From CAYZQE01 sp964480635 (GTDB lineage: Bacteria; Pseudomonadota; Gammaproteobacteria; GCA-001735895), in the NCBI GenBank assembly GCA_964480635.1, contig CAYZQE010000007.1, positions 1-49,763 on the forward strand: a stretch of DNA of 49,763 nt, in the 5' to 3' direction. Made by a program: the position numbers and the translations under genes. Under the pieces are notes generated by a model that searched no databases, was not told the origin of the DNA, and saw nothing but the letters and a program-made list of their open reading frames with translations. Of this stretch, positions 15,448 through 24,240 are shown piece after piece; the stretch's first letter is position 1, and each line of letters begins with the position of its first letter.

Positions 15448-17394
15448 ATGTCTCTTAAGACACTCTATCCTGTCGATGAAAAATTTGCTGCGTCAGCAAA
15501 TATAAACCAACAACAATATGAAACAATGTATCAGCAGTCTATAGACGACCCTGCTGCCTTTTGGGCCGAACAAGCAAAAAAAGAATTACATTGGTTTAAG
15601 GACTGGGATACCACCTTAGATTGGAGCTTCGACAAAACTGATTTACATATCGAATGGTTTAAAGGCGGCAAATTAAATGTGTCTTACAATTGTCTAGACC
15701 GCCACTTAGAAACCCGTGGCAATCAAACGGCTATTTTATGGGAAGGTGATGATCCCGCGATTGATTCGAATATCACTTATAAACAGTTGCACCACGATGT
15801 GTGTAAGTTTTCAAACGTCTTAAAGTCACGTGGGGTTAAAAAAGGAGATCGCATCGCAATTTACATGCCGATGATTCCTCAAGCCATTGTCGCGATGTTA
15901 GCGTGTACGCGCATTGGTGCAATACACTCTATTGTGTTTAGTGCTTTTTCGTCAACGGCATTACGTGACCGAATTTTAGACTCAGACTGTCAAGTGGTGA
16001 TAACAGCCGATCAATCTGTTCGTGCAGGCAAGGCTCTACCTTTAAAAGCGAATGCCGACATCGCAATAAAGCAATGCCCAAATGTGCATACCAGTATTGT
16101 CATTAAACGCGGTGGTGAACCAGTTGAATGGAATGATGAGATTGATCTTTGGTATGACCCTGCAATGGATTTAGCCTCGACTGATTGCCCAGCAGAAGAA
16201 ATGGATGCAGAAGACCCCATGTTTATTTTGTATACCTCTGGGTCGACAGGTAAACCCAAAGGCGTTTTACACTCAACAGGTGGTTATTTACTGCAAGCAG
16301 CAATGACCCATAAATATGTATTTGATTACAAAGATGGCGAAGTGTATTGGTGCACAGCCGATATCGGTTGGATAACAGGTCACAGTTATATTGTGTATGG
16401 GCCTTTATGTAATGGCGCAATTAGCCTTATGTTTGAAGGCGTACCAACGTATCCAGATGCTTCGCGTTTTTGGCAAGTGATAGATAAGCATAAGGTATCT
16501 AGTTTTTATACAGCACCGACAGCAATACGTGCATTAATGGCTGCTGGTGATGATTTAGTGAATACAACCAGTCGTAAAAGCTTACGTTTGTTAGGTACAG
16601 TTGGTGAACCGATAAATCCAGAGGCTTGGAACTGGTATAACCAAGTGATAGGCAATGGGCTATGTCCTATTGTTGATACGTGGTGGCAAACAGAAACAGG
16701 TGCTCATATGTTAACGCCACTTCCTGGAGCAACGGCATTAAAACCAGGCTCTGCAACAAAACCATTTTTTGGCGTACAACCCGTTTTATTAGATGATGAT
16801 GGGAAGGAAGTTAATGGTAACCCAGCAGTTGGTAACTTAGCTATGAAACACCCATGGCCTTCACAGTTACGGACATTATATGGTAACCATGAACGCTTTT
16901 ATGACACCTACTTTTCAATGTACCCTGGTTATTACTTTTCGGGAGATGCCGCTAAGCGTGATGAAGATGGCTATTATTGGATAACAGGCCGAGTTGATGA
17001 TGTGCTTAATGTATCAGGCCATCGCTTAGGCACTGCCGAAATAGAGTCTGCTTTAGTGTTGCACCCAAAAGTAGCCGAAGCTGCTGTGGTCGGTTATCCG
17101 CATGACATTACAGGCCAAGCTATTTATGCTTACGTCACCTTAATGCAAGGTTTAGAAGGCGATGATGATTTAGCGGCGGAACTAGTAAAACAAGTACGCA
17201 CTGAAATAGGGCCTATTGCTAAGGTTAGTATTATTCAATGGGCACCGGGTTTACCTAAAACACGTTCGGGTAAAATCATGCGACGTATATTAAGAAAAAT
17301 AGCCGCTAATGAAATTGATGAGTTGGGTGATACGTCAACCTTATCAGACCCAAGTGTGGTGGATGATTTAACCAAGAATAGAAAAAATATTTAA
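15448..17394 (+). CDS. acs: Acetyl-CoA synthetase
   Basis: AMP-forming acetate-CoA ligase, 648 residues, full length. It activates acetate to acetyl-CoA in the cytoplasm via acetyl-AMP. The adenylation P-loop YTSGSTGKPKG (about 268), the motif WWQTETG (about 412), the GYYFSGDAAKRDEDGYYWITGR hinge region and the C-terminal TRSGKIMRR are all present. The catalytic and acetylation-controlled lysine falls at residue 609, as in the enteric enzyme. AAGGAG precedes the ATG. It is the expected target gene of CrbS/CrbR. Its position directly after the importer suggests the imported compound, or its product, is acetate or is converted to it. Confidence 0.97.
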   Translation: MSLKTLYPVDEKFAASANINQQQYETMYQQSIDDPAAFWAEQAKKELHWFKDWDTTLDWSFDKTDLHIEWFKGGKLNVSYNCLDRHLETRGNQTAILWEGDDPAIDSNITYKQLHHDVCKFSNVLKSRGVKKGDRIAIYMPMIPQAIVAMLACTRIGAIHSIVFSAFSSTALRDRILDSDCQVVITADQSVRAGKALPLKANADIAIKQCPNVHTSIVIKRGGEPVEWNDEIDLWYDPAMDLASTDCPAEEMDAEDPMFILYTSGSTGKPKGVLHSTGGYLLQAAMTHKYVFDYKDGEVYWCTADIGWITGHSYIVYGPLCNGAISLMFEGVPTYPDASRFWQVIDKHKVSSFYTAPTAIRALMAAGDDLVNTTSRKSLRLLGTVGEPINPEAWNWYNQVIGNGLCPIVDTWWQTETGAHMLTPLPGATALKPGSATKPFFGVQPVLLDDDGKEVNGNPAVGNLAMKHPWPSQLRTLYGNHERFYDTYFSMYPGYYFSGDAAKRDEDGYYWITGRVDDVLNVSGHRLGTAEIESALVLHPKVAEAAVVGYPHDITGQAIYAYVTLMQGLEGDDDLAAELVKQVRTEIGPIAKVSIIQWAPGLPKTRSGKIMRRILRKIAANEIDELGDTSTLSDPSVVDDLTKNRKNI

Positions 17395-17529
17395 AAATAT
17401 TTTTACCTAAGTTACTAACTTAGAAGAATTAATTCTATTTCCCGCAATCAATTTTGAGTGGTTTTGGATAAAGAAAATAGATATTTTGACGATACTTGCT
17501 ATTAGTAATAAAAATAGTATAGGAATGTT

Positions 17530-19860
17530 ATGAAAATAAAAATTAAATTAATCGTAGGCAGTGTTTTATTGGTTTTAATACCTGGTCTTTTAGTGGGTGT
17601 TGCGGTTGGGGTCTCTGCTCTACAAACAGCTTCAAGCTCTTTAGAACATGCTGTAAGCCAGCAACTAATTGCTGTTCGAGACTCAACAAAGCGCTCTATT
17701 GTGGATTATTTTGATACCATTAACAATCAAGTGCTCACCTTATCAGCTAGTCCCCTAACGGTTGAAGCGATGAGTTCTTTAACGGTTGCGTTTAAAAATT
17801 ATCGTAAAGAAACGAATTTAACAGATGTCGATGCGTTAAAAGGAGGCGTCTCGTCTTATTACTCAAAGCAATTTGGGGCTAAATATTCAACCATGAATAA
17901 TGGCCAAATTGTATCGACAGCTCAATTGATTAATACTTTGGATGACGATTCAATTGCTTTACAACATGCTTACATCAGTGCTAATTCTAATGCATTAGGT
18001 GAAAAAGAAAAATTGGATGCCAATAATGACAACTCTGAATACAGTCGTTTGCATAAACGGTTTCATCCATTTTTTCGTGAATACTTAGATCGGTTTGGAT
18101 ATTACGATATTTTCTTAGTCGATATTGATAGCGGTGATATTGTCTATTCAGTCTTTAAGGAGTTAGATTATTCAACATCATTAAAAAATGGGCCTTATAA
18201 AGATACGGGAATCGGCACGGCTTTTAAATCAATGTCGGGTCAAAGCAAAAGCAGCATTTCTTCACTCACCGATTTTGCACCTTATCTGCCCTCATATGAA
18301 GCACCTGCCGCATTTATTTCATCGCCTATTTTTGATGGGGATAAGCAAATTGGTGTATTAATATTTCAAATGCCTATCGAGCGCATTAACTCAATTATGA
18401 CTCATAAACAGTCATGGAAAGAAGCAGGATTAGGTGAAAGTGGTGAGACCTATCTAGTGGGTGAAGACCATACCTTGCGCAGTGAAAGTCGGTTTTTAAT
18501 AGAAGACATGCCCGCGTATTTAAGCTTGATGAAAAGCATTGGGGTTTCTGAAGACATTATTAGAAAGCTCTCTGAAAAAGAAACGGGCATTGGTATTCAA
18601 AAGGTGGACACCCATGGTACGCAAGCGGCATTGGCTGGAACAACAGGGTTTGATATTTTTAACGACTATCGAGGTGTTTCTGTTCTTTCTGCGTATACAC
18701 CGATTAATTTATTAGGCCAGCAATGGGCTTTAATGAGTGAAATTGATGAAGCAGAAGCCTTTAAACCCGTTGTTGATTTAACAGCAACCATAGTATCCAT
18801 CGTCATTGGTATTGTTGCAGTATTAGGGGTTGGAGCATTACTCATTGGCTTTGGTTTTTCGGCCATGATTGTCCGGCCAATTAATAAAACAGTGAGCATG
18901 ATGAAAGATATTGCCGAAGGCGATGGTGACTTAACACAGCGCCTTGAAGATAATGGCAAGGATGAATTGGATGAGTTGGCTAGTTGGTTAAACCGTTTTT
19001 TAAATGATCTTCAAAAAATGATAAAAGACTTTAAATCACATGCAATGACCTTAGCTTCTGCATCAACTGAACTATCTCAAACAGCAGAAGAAACGGGGAG
19101 TAATATGCAACTGCAATTGCGAGAAACGAGTGAAGTATCTGTTTCCATCGCACAACTATCATCAACTGTTCAAAGTGTATCGTTGAGTGCAAATAATACC
19201 GCTTCTTCTGCTAACAGCGCACTAGAAGGTGTCCAGCATGGCACCACTGTCATTGGTGATTCAGTATCGTCAATGAATTCACTCTCTAACGAAGTAGAAC
19301 AAGCAGTCGATGTTATTGCAGAGCTGCAAGCTCATGTGGTCAATATAGGCGGAGTCTTAGACGTTATAAAGGGTATTGCTGAACAGACCAACTTGTTAGC
19401 GTTAAATGCAGCCATTGAAGCAGCTCGTGCAGGCGAGCAAGGCAGAGGGTTTGCGGTCGTGGCCGATGAAGTGAGAACACTTGCATCAAGAACTCAAGAG
19501 TCAACTGAAGAAATTAATAATATGATTGAAGTCTTACAAAAAGGCACGGAACACGCTGTAAAAGTGATGAATATTAGTCAAGAAACAGCTAAAAAAGGTG
19601 TTGTTCAATCGTCTGAAGCCAGTAAGATTTTTAACGAAATTTCAGCGCAAGTGACTGAAATTAATGGAATGATGATGGAGGTGGCTTCTGCCACAGAGCA
19701 ACAAAGCGTTACGGCAGAGCAGATTAATAAAAGTGTTCAAGCCATCAATGATGGTGTGAATCATACTGCCAACAGCTCAGAAGAATCTGTAAAAGCGAGT
19801 AGTGAGTTGGCAAATATTGCGAATCAATTACAAGAACAGATTGAAAGGTTTAAGGTCTAG
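17530..19860 (+). CDS. Methyl-accepting chemotaxis protein with double-Cache sensor domain
   Basis: A 776-residue transmembrane chemoreceptor. A first membrane segment (about 8-28) and a large periplasmic domain (about 35-405) of double-Cache type (YLVGEDHTLRSESRFL and a VSVLSAYTPI segment) are followed by a second membrane segment (about 415-445). Then come HAMP (about 446-500, with EGDGDLTQRLEDNGKDELDE) and the signalling domain with tip EQTNLLALNAAIEAARAGEQ. Cache domains usually bind small carboxylates or amino acids. Its place right after acs suggests a ligand handled by this locus, which is inference. AGGA lies before the start. There is no C-terminal CheR-binding pentapeptide. Confidence 0.92.
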   Translation: MKIKIKLIVGSVLLVLIPGLLVGVAVGVSALQTASSSLEHAVSQQLIAVRDSTKRSIVDYFDTINNQVLTLSASPLTVEAMSSLTVAFKNYRKETNLTDVDALKGGVSSYYSKQFGAKYSTMNNGQIVSTAQLINTLDDDSIALQHAYISANSNALGEKEKLDANNDNSEYSRLHKRFHPFFREYLDRFGYYDIFLVDIDSGDIVYSVFKELDYSTSLKNGPYKDTGIGTAFKSMSGQSKSSISSLTDFAPYLPSYEAPAAFISSPIFDGDKQIGVLIFQMPIERINSIMTHKQSWKEAGLGESGETYLVGEDHTLRSESRFLIEDMPAYLSLMKSIGVSEDIIRKLSEKETGIGIQKVDTHGTQAALAGTTGFDIFNDYRGVSVLSAYTPINLLGQQWALMSEIDEAEAFKPVVDLTATIVSIVIGIVAVLGVGALLIGFGFSAMIVRPINKTVSMMKDIAEGDGDLTQRLEDNGKDELDELASWLNRFLNDLQKMIKDFKSHAMTLASASTELSQTAEETGSNMQLQLRETSEVSVSIAQLSSTVQSVSLSANNTASSANSALEGVQHGTTVIGDSVSSMNSLSNEVEQAVDVIAELQAHVVNIGGVLDVIKGIAEQTNLLALNAAIEAARAGEQGRGFAVVADEVRTLASRTQESTEEINNMIEVLQKGTEHAVKVMNISQETAKKGVVQSSEASKIFNEISAQVTEINGMMMEVASATEQQSVTAEQINKSVQAINDGVNHTANSSEESVKASSELANIANQLQEQIERFKV

Positions 19861-19875
19861 TGTATTGGGTTCTTA

Positions 19876-20850
19876 TTAGCTTCGCTGATCTTCCTTTTTC
19901 TTCAGCTTAGCTAATCTATTTTTATTACTTGTTTCTATCGAAGCCGAACCAATATGCTCCTCACCACGAGCCGTAGCTAATTGCACTTGTTTTTCACGTT
20001 GTTGAAAGCGTTTTTTTTGTTCATCTGTACTCTTATCATAACAATGCGGGCAGCTAACACCATGCTCATATTTTAGGCTTTGTTGGTCTTCTACAGTTAT
20101 GGGTAAGCGGCAGGCAAAACACTGGTCATAACTGCCTTTTTCAAGTTCGTGGGTTACGCTGACTCGATTATCAAACACAAAACATTCGCCTTCCCATAAA
20201 GACTCTTCTTGGGGTACCTTTTCAAGGTACTTTAAAATACCACCTTGTAAATGATAGACCTCATCGAAGCCTTGTTCTTTTAAGTATGCTGTCGATTTTT
20301 CACAGCGAATACCGCCTGTGCAAAACATGGCGATTTTTTTGTTTTTGGTGGGGTTTAAGTTGTCTTTAACAAATTTAGGAAACTCTCGAAACGTTTCTGT
20401 TTTAGGGTCAACGGCATTTTTAAACGTACCAATGGATGTTTCATATTCATTACGCGTATCAATTAAAATGACATCGGGGTCAGAAATTAACGCGTTCCAA
20501 TCTTCTGGTTTCACATAAGTGCCCACCACATGATTGGGGTCTATACCTTCGACACCCATCGTGACGATTTCTTTTTTAAGCTTAACGCGGCTACGATAAA
20601 AAGGCATGTTATCATCGTACGAACATTTGTACCTTAGATCGCTTAATCGTGGGTCTTTTTGCAGCCATGCTAATAAAAGACTTTGCGATTTTTGGCTGCT
20701 TGCAACGGTACCATTAATGCCTTCTTTGGCGAGTAATAAAGTGCCTTTGATGTTGTGCTTAAGCATAATATCAAGCAGTGGTTTTTTGAGTTCTTTGTAA
20801 TTATCCAATATCACAAAGTGATAGAGGGCCGTGATAACGACTTGAGACAT
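19876..20850 (-). CDS. trhO: Oxygen-dependent tRNA uridine(34) hydroxylase (YceA/TrhO)
   Basis: A 324-residue rhodanese-family protein that, in the characterised family, hydroxylates U34 of tRNAs towards 5-methoxyuridine-type modifications. An N-terminal acylphosphatase-like domain (about 1-95) is followed by a rhodanese domain (about 115-215) with the active-site loop FCTGGIRCEKS. A Cys-rich C-terminal segment has CFACRLPI and CPHCYD, a probable metal knuckle. Length and domain order match TrhO. A CAAGGTA ribosome-binding site precedes the start. Tail residues are basic and polar (ends KKKEDQRS). It is convergent with the chemoreceptor gene. Confidence 0.93.
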   Translation of the reverse strand: MSQVVITALYHFVILDNYKELKKPLLDIMLKHNIKGTLLLAKEGINGTVASSQKSQSLLLAWLQKDPRLSDLRYKCSYDDNMPFYRSRVKLKKEIVTMGVEGIDPNHVVGTYVKPEDWNALISDPDVILIDTRNEYETSIGTFKNAVDPKTETFREFPKFVKDNLNPTKNKKIAMFCTGGIRCEKSTAYLKEQGFDEVYHLQGGILKYLEKVPQEESLWEGECFVFDNRVSVTHELEKGSYDQCFACRLPITVEDQQSLKYEHGVSCPHCYDKSTDEQKKRFQQREKQVQLATARGEEHIGSASIETSNKNRLAKLKKKEDQRS

Positions 20851-20941
20851 GCGAGTACCTTGTGTTCGGCTAGCTGGAACGTAAATCCAGTGCTTGGGTT
20901 TAAAAACGGAATTATAACAAGTATCCCTTTATATTAAAGGG

Positions 20942-21499
20942 TTACTGTTCGTCTTCTTTATCGGCAATGAAGCCAAAGTTCATGCCAATTGATAAGCGCG
21001 ATTGATTTGATTTGTTTTCTTCGACACTGTGTTCGATGTCAGGATTAAAAAATATAAAATCATTTTCTGTTGGGTGAATGCGCTTCATGCTGGGTTTAGC
21101 TTTAAGTAATAAATCACCAGATTGTTCTGGCACAGTGACATAGTAAACCGCCGATAAACGTTCATCCATGACATCATGTCGGTGCCAATCTGTGATGTGT
21201 TTAGGGGGCATGTGATTAAACCAAAAATCCATGCTCAATTCATGTGAGTGGCAATTTAAGAGTTTAGCGGCTTGTTGTTTGGCATCAGCTAATACGTTTT
21301 TTAAAGGTCCAAAATCAACTTTTTTGACATAAATATTTTCATAGCGACCCTGGAAAAAATGTGTTTTTGTCAGTTCAGAGGCGTTAGTTTTTAAAGCTTT
21401 ATAAAAATACTCGTGAATAAACTGACATTGACATTTATCAATAGAGCTGGTGACTTGATGATAAATATGTTGATTAAACAATTTGTTTGCTTGTGACAT
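20942..21499 (-). CDS. Putative 2OG-Fe(II) oxygenase-like protein
   Basis: A 185-residue soluble protein. The segment DWHRHD (H106/H108) followed by AVYYVTVPEQSGDL, FNPDIEHSVEEN (H157) and an SRLSIGMNF end (R168) matches the double-stranded beta-helix core of small putative 2OG-Fe(II) oxygenases, which use an HxH/D...H facial triad and a distal Arg for 2-oxoglutarate. The substrate is unknown. A cupin without oxygenase activity is possible. It lies 91 bp before trhO on the same strand, and divergently from pyrF with only 58 bp between the starts. No obvious Shine-Dalgarno sequence is seen. Confidence 0.65.
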   Translation of the reverse strand: MSQANKLFNQHIYHQVTSSIDKCQCQFIHEYFYKALKTNASELTKTHFFQGRYENIYVKKVDFGPLKNVLADAKQQAAKLLNCHSHELSMDFWFNHMPPKHITDWHRHDVMDERLSAVYYVTVPEQSGDLLLKAKPSMKRIHPTENDFIFFNPDIEHSVEENKSNQSRLSIGMNFGFIADKEDEQ

Positions 21500-21557
21500 G
21501 GTGATAGCTATTTATAATGTGCAATGTTATTAACCATTTAAGAAAATTAATCCGCCT

Positions 21558-22259
21558 ATGTCAAATTTAGATTCTAAAGTTATTGTTGCTCTCGACTTTG
21601 CCGATGAGAATCAAGTCATGCAATTAGTCATGCAGCTTGACCCAACACAGTGTAAATTAAAAGTGGGTAAGGAGCTATTCACCGCTTTAGGCCCTAACTT
21701 GGTTAAAAAACTGGTGTCTTTAAAGTTTGATGTGTTTTTAGATTTAAAATTTCATGACATCCCGACAACAGTAAAAAAAGCCGTGACCGCAGCGGCTAAT
21801 TTAGGCGTGTGGATGCTCAATGTGCATGCATTAGGCGGGGCAGACATGGTAGCCGCAGCGCGTCAGGGCATTGAAGAGTCCAATGTCACAACAAAGCCCT
21901 ATTTAATCGCAGTGACAGTATTGACCAGCACGAATCAACAAACTTTAGATGACTTAGGCTTTAAGAGTTCGATTGAAGAGCTGGTGAGTAAGTTAGGGCA
22001 AAGCGCCATTAAGGCAGGTGCTGATGGTTTGGTTTGTTCCGCCTTAGAAGTTGCTATGTTGCGTCAGACTTTAGGTGATAAGCCTTTGTTAGTCACTCCA
22101 GGCATTAGGCCAGAGGGCAGTGATACAAATGATCAACACCGTATTATGACGCCTGCCCAAGCAATGGGTGCAGGCTCTAGTTATTTAGTGATTGGCAGAC
22201 CTATTACTCAATCTAATGACCCTTTGGCCTCTTTAGAGTCTATTAATAACTCACTTTGA
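21558..22259 (+). CDS. pyrF: Orotidine 5'-phosphate decarboxylase
   Basis: A 233-residue enzyme of the last step of UMP synthesis (OMP to UMP). The beta-alpha barrel signatures are clear: VIVALDFAD at the start, the catalytic FLDLKFHDIP (Asp-x-Lys-x-x-Asp type) at about residue 59, and the phosphate-binding VTPGIRPEGSDTNDQ and YLVIGRPIT near the end. Length is normal. It is a single gene here, divergent from the oxygenase-like gene. A GC-rich hairpin follows its stop. Confidence 0.96.
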   Translation: MSNLDSKVIVALDFADENQVMQLVMQLDPTQCKLKVGKELFTALGPNLVKKLVSLKFDVFLDLKFHDIPTTVKKAVTAAANLGVWMLNVHALGGADMVAAARQGIEESNVTTKPYLIAVTVLTSTNQQTLDDLGFKSSIEELVSKLGQSAIKAGADGLVCSALEVAMLRQTLGDKPLLVTPGIRPEGSDTNDQHRIMTPAQAMGAGSSYLVIGRPITQSNDPLASLESINNSL

Positions 22260-22277
22260 TGGTAGCAGCCAAAATTG

Positions 22278-22303
22278 ACCCACTGAGCGCAAGCGAAGTG
22301 GGT
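22278..22303. terminator. Hairpin between convergent pyrF and the DUF6488-type gene
   Basis: ACCCACT (22278-22284) pairs with AGTGGGT (22297-22303) around a 12-base loop. On the minus strand CAATTTT follows, giving a weak T tract. It may serve as a terminator for the gene cluster on that strand. Stem length is modest. Confidence 0.4.
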
Positions 22304-22314
22304 GTTATGTGATT

Positions 22315-22665
22315 TTAATTCCCAGTGTAATTGGCAGCAATATAGTCTCCTTCTACTGTTAAAAACACATAAAGCTTTTGTTTGTCGGCATCGGTGATTT
22401 TTTTGCTGTCGTAAATGACGACCCATTCTGGGTTGCCATTCAGCACTTTTTTATCAACTGAACTCGCTTTTATAGTGGCCCAGATTTTATCGATCTTATC
22501 TCGTTCGATAAGTGAGGCTATCACTTCATTTGCATTTTTTTCTGCTATTTCTTGACTGACAGGGGCTTGTGCGTGACTGTGACCGTGCTCATGTTTTGAG
22601 CCCGCGAAAACAGCTTGGCTAAAAAGCAAAAATGATAAAATAAGCGTTGTTGCTAAAGTCTTCAT
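22315..22665 (-). CDS. Exported DUF6488-type protein
   Basis: A 116-residue protein with a signal peptide ending near FAG, then a histidine-rich patch (KHEHGHSHAQ) and a small domain ending KLYVFLTVEGDYIAANYTGN. This fits the DUF6488 family of small periplasmic proteins found near HupE and heavy-metal genes. The His patch suggests metal binding; the function is not established. GAGAG precedes the start. It is the last gene of a three-gene minus-strand cluster with a small His-rich lipoprotein and a HupE/UreJ fusion protein. Confidence 0.6.
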   Translation of the reverse strand: MKTLATTLILSFLLFSQAVFAGSKHEHGHSHAQAPVSQEIAEKNANEVIASLIERDKIDKIWATIKASSVDKKVLNGNPEWVVIYDSKKITDADKQKLYVFLTVEGDYIAANYTGN

Positions 22666-22682
22666 AAATTGTCTCTCGATTT

Positions 22683-22811
22683 TTAGTTAATTGAATCATG
22701 TTTACTTGGTTCATGGCTGTGTGAATCATCATCATGTGAGTGCTCGCCATCTGAGCAAGCTGCAATTATGATGATAAAAAAACAAAGTAATAATAATTTT
22801 GTTTGTTGCAT
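22683..22811 (-). CDS. Small histidine-rich lipoprotein (42 residues)
   Basis: A short gene below usual ORF cut-offs. The translation starts MQQTKLLLLCFFIIIIAACS: a signal peptide with lipobox IAAC, giving a lipidated Cys19. The 24-residue mature part has six His and several Asp/Glu (HSHDDDSHSH), a typical divalent-metal-binding tail. AGGAGA lies upstream of the ATG at good distance. It sits between the HupE-like gene (13 bp downstream of its stop) and the DUF6488-type gene, so it is probably co-transcribed. The coding evidence is composition, ribosome-binding site, lipobox and operon position. Confidence 0.7.
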   Translation of the reverse strand: MQQTKLLLLCFFIIIIAACSDGEHSHDDDSHSHEPSKHDSIN

Positions 22812-22823
22812 AACATTCTCCTG

Positions 22824-23969
22824 TTAATCAATGGTGTCACGCGCTGTTTTATTGGCCACTGGCGTGATGTTTATTTTTGGGCTATTGGTGTTTAAATCCA
22901 GACGTTTATATTCGCCTGCGACATTTAAAGCAATAACCACTGGGAAAGCATTATTGTTTTTCCAGTACCAACCGTGCGTACCCTCAAAAATGGTTGTTAA
23001 GTTACCGCTTGCATTAGGCTTGGTGCCTTTTTGAAAGCTTTTAAAATAACCACTTGTATCGGCGGAGGGTTCACCATGAAAATCAAAAAACAACTCCCCT
23101 TTATCTGTCACCCAGGTGTATTCAAGCATTGCACCTTTGGCAAGTTGCAATTTATATTCTTTCTCCCCTCGTGCTGGGATGTGGATAATAATAGTATCCG
23201 TCCAGCTTAATTGTTTAGTTTGATTTTTAATGACACTTTGTTGTACTGGTTGTTCAGCATTAACGACAAATTCTTCTGGATGCGAGGTGTGGGCATAGCC
23301 GTGCATCTGCATTAGAAAAAGATAGGCGCCCAAAAGTATTAAAATATAGTTTGAAATCTTACTAAAGGTTGGAAAAAAAAGGCTTTTTCTAAATGCAGCA
23401 ATTAATACCAACATAATCGCTAAAGCAGAGATTTGTCCAATTTCTATACCAACATTAAATGAAATAATGTTCATTAATAGCTGGTCTGGGTTGAGTGGTA
23501 ATTGCTGTAAGCGCGTTGAGAGCCCTAATCCATGTATTAGCCCTAAGCCAAATATCATGGCGAGCATATTGGGTGCTTTGACGTTTAGATGTTTTTTAAA
23601 GCCATCAAGGTTATGAAAGGCGATGTAACAAACACTTAATGCGATAATGGCATCAATTAAAAAATAATTGACTTGGATTGCATTAAAAGTCGCGTAAATC
23701 AAAGTAATACTGTGTCCAACGGTGAACGCAGTAATATATTTTACGATATCCTTGAACTTGGTTAAGAAAAAGATGATGCCAAAGACAAAGGCTAAGTGGT
23801 CATAGCCCGATAACATGTGGGTAGCACCAATCCAGATATAGCGCAGATTTCCCCCTTCAATAATAAGTTGTTTTTCAGCCTCAGACATACCGTGCGCAAA
23901 AGCGACACTTGCAATAAGTGTTATAAAGACCGCTAGAAGCCATCGAGTTTGTTTAATAACAGATAACAT
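22824..23969 (-). CDS. HupE/UreJ-type membrane protein fused to a C-terminal soluble domain
   Basis: A 381-residue protein. The signal peptide ends at FAHG, followed by a HupE/UreJ_2 domain (about 30-215) with six or seven membrane spans and motifs GYDHLAFVFGI and GLIHGLGL; such proteins are linked to nickel or cobalt supply. After a last span and linker, residues about 245-375 form a non-membrane domain (IIIHIPARGEKEYKLQL, then FDFHGE and FEGTHGWYWKN). This resembles the soluble part of a separate 'transmembrane anchor protein' often encoded beside HupE in other bacteria, so this appears to be a natural fusion. GAGG precedes the start. The neighbours are His-rich exported proteins, which supports a metal-related role. 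Confidence 0.75.
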   Translation of the reverse strand: MLSVIKQTRWLLAVFITLIASVAFAHGMSEAEKQLIIEGGNLRYIWIGATHMLSGYDHLAFVFGIIFFLTKFKDIVKYITAFTVGHSITLIYATFNAIQVNYFLIDAIIALSVCYIAFHNLDGFKKHLNVKAPNMLAMIFGLGLIHGLGLSTRLQQLPLNPDQLLMNIISFNVGIEIGQISALAIMLVLIAAFRKSLFFPTFSKISNYILILLGAYLFLMQMHGYAHTSHPEEFVVNAEQPVQQSVIKNQTKQLSWTDTIIIHIPARGEKEYKLQLAKGAMLEYTWVTDKGELFFDFHGEPSADTSGYFKSFQKGTKPNASGNLTTIFEGTHGWYWKNNNAFPVVIALNVAGEYKRLDLNTNSPKINITPVANKTARDTID

Positions 23970-24206
23970 AAATACCTCGTTAAATTTTGTTTATGATAAA
24001 TATAATGGGAGAGAATATACCCTAAAATAATTACAAAAAGGGATCTATTATTGTATTTGTAAGCGACAAGATGATCTATAGCAGTTAAATTAAAAACCGA
24101 TAAGGGTATGGATAGGTGCTGGTTACAGAACTTCAATTTGAAATGCCGTCATAATGCAAGCCAAGTGATGCGCTAAGAAATACCCAGCATCGAAATGAAC
24201 GTAAAA

Positions 24207-24238
24207 GTCAAGGGATCAATCTGGATTGACCCCTTGAC
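24207..24238 (-). terminator. Rho-independent terminator after the CDGSH-glutamate synthase gene
   Basis: A 14-bp stem (24207-24220 with 24225-24238), one G-U pair and a CTGG loop. On the minus strand it is followed by TTTT (24203-24206). It lies immediately after the stop codon at 24241. The rest of 23970-24206 is AT-rich leader for the HupE-like gene, plus a short minus-strand open stretch that I cannot assign. Confidence 0.8.
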
Positions 24239-24240
24239 GA

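Noticed and set aside
24126..24206. Short minus-strand open stretch after the terminator of the 24241 gene
   Set aside because: About 25 codons only, no start or ribosome-binding site and no recognised family.
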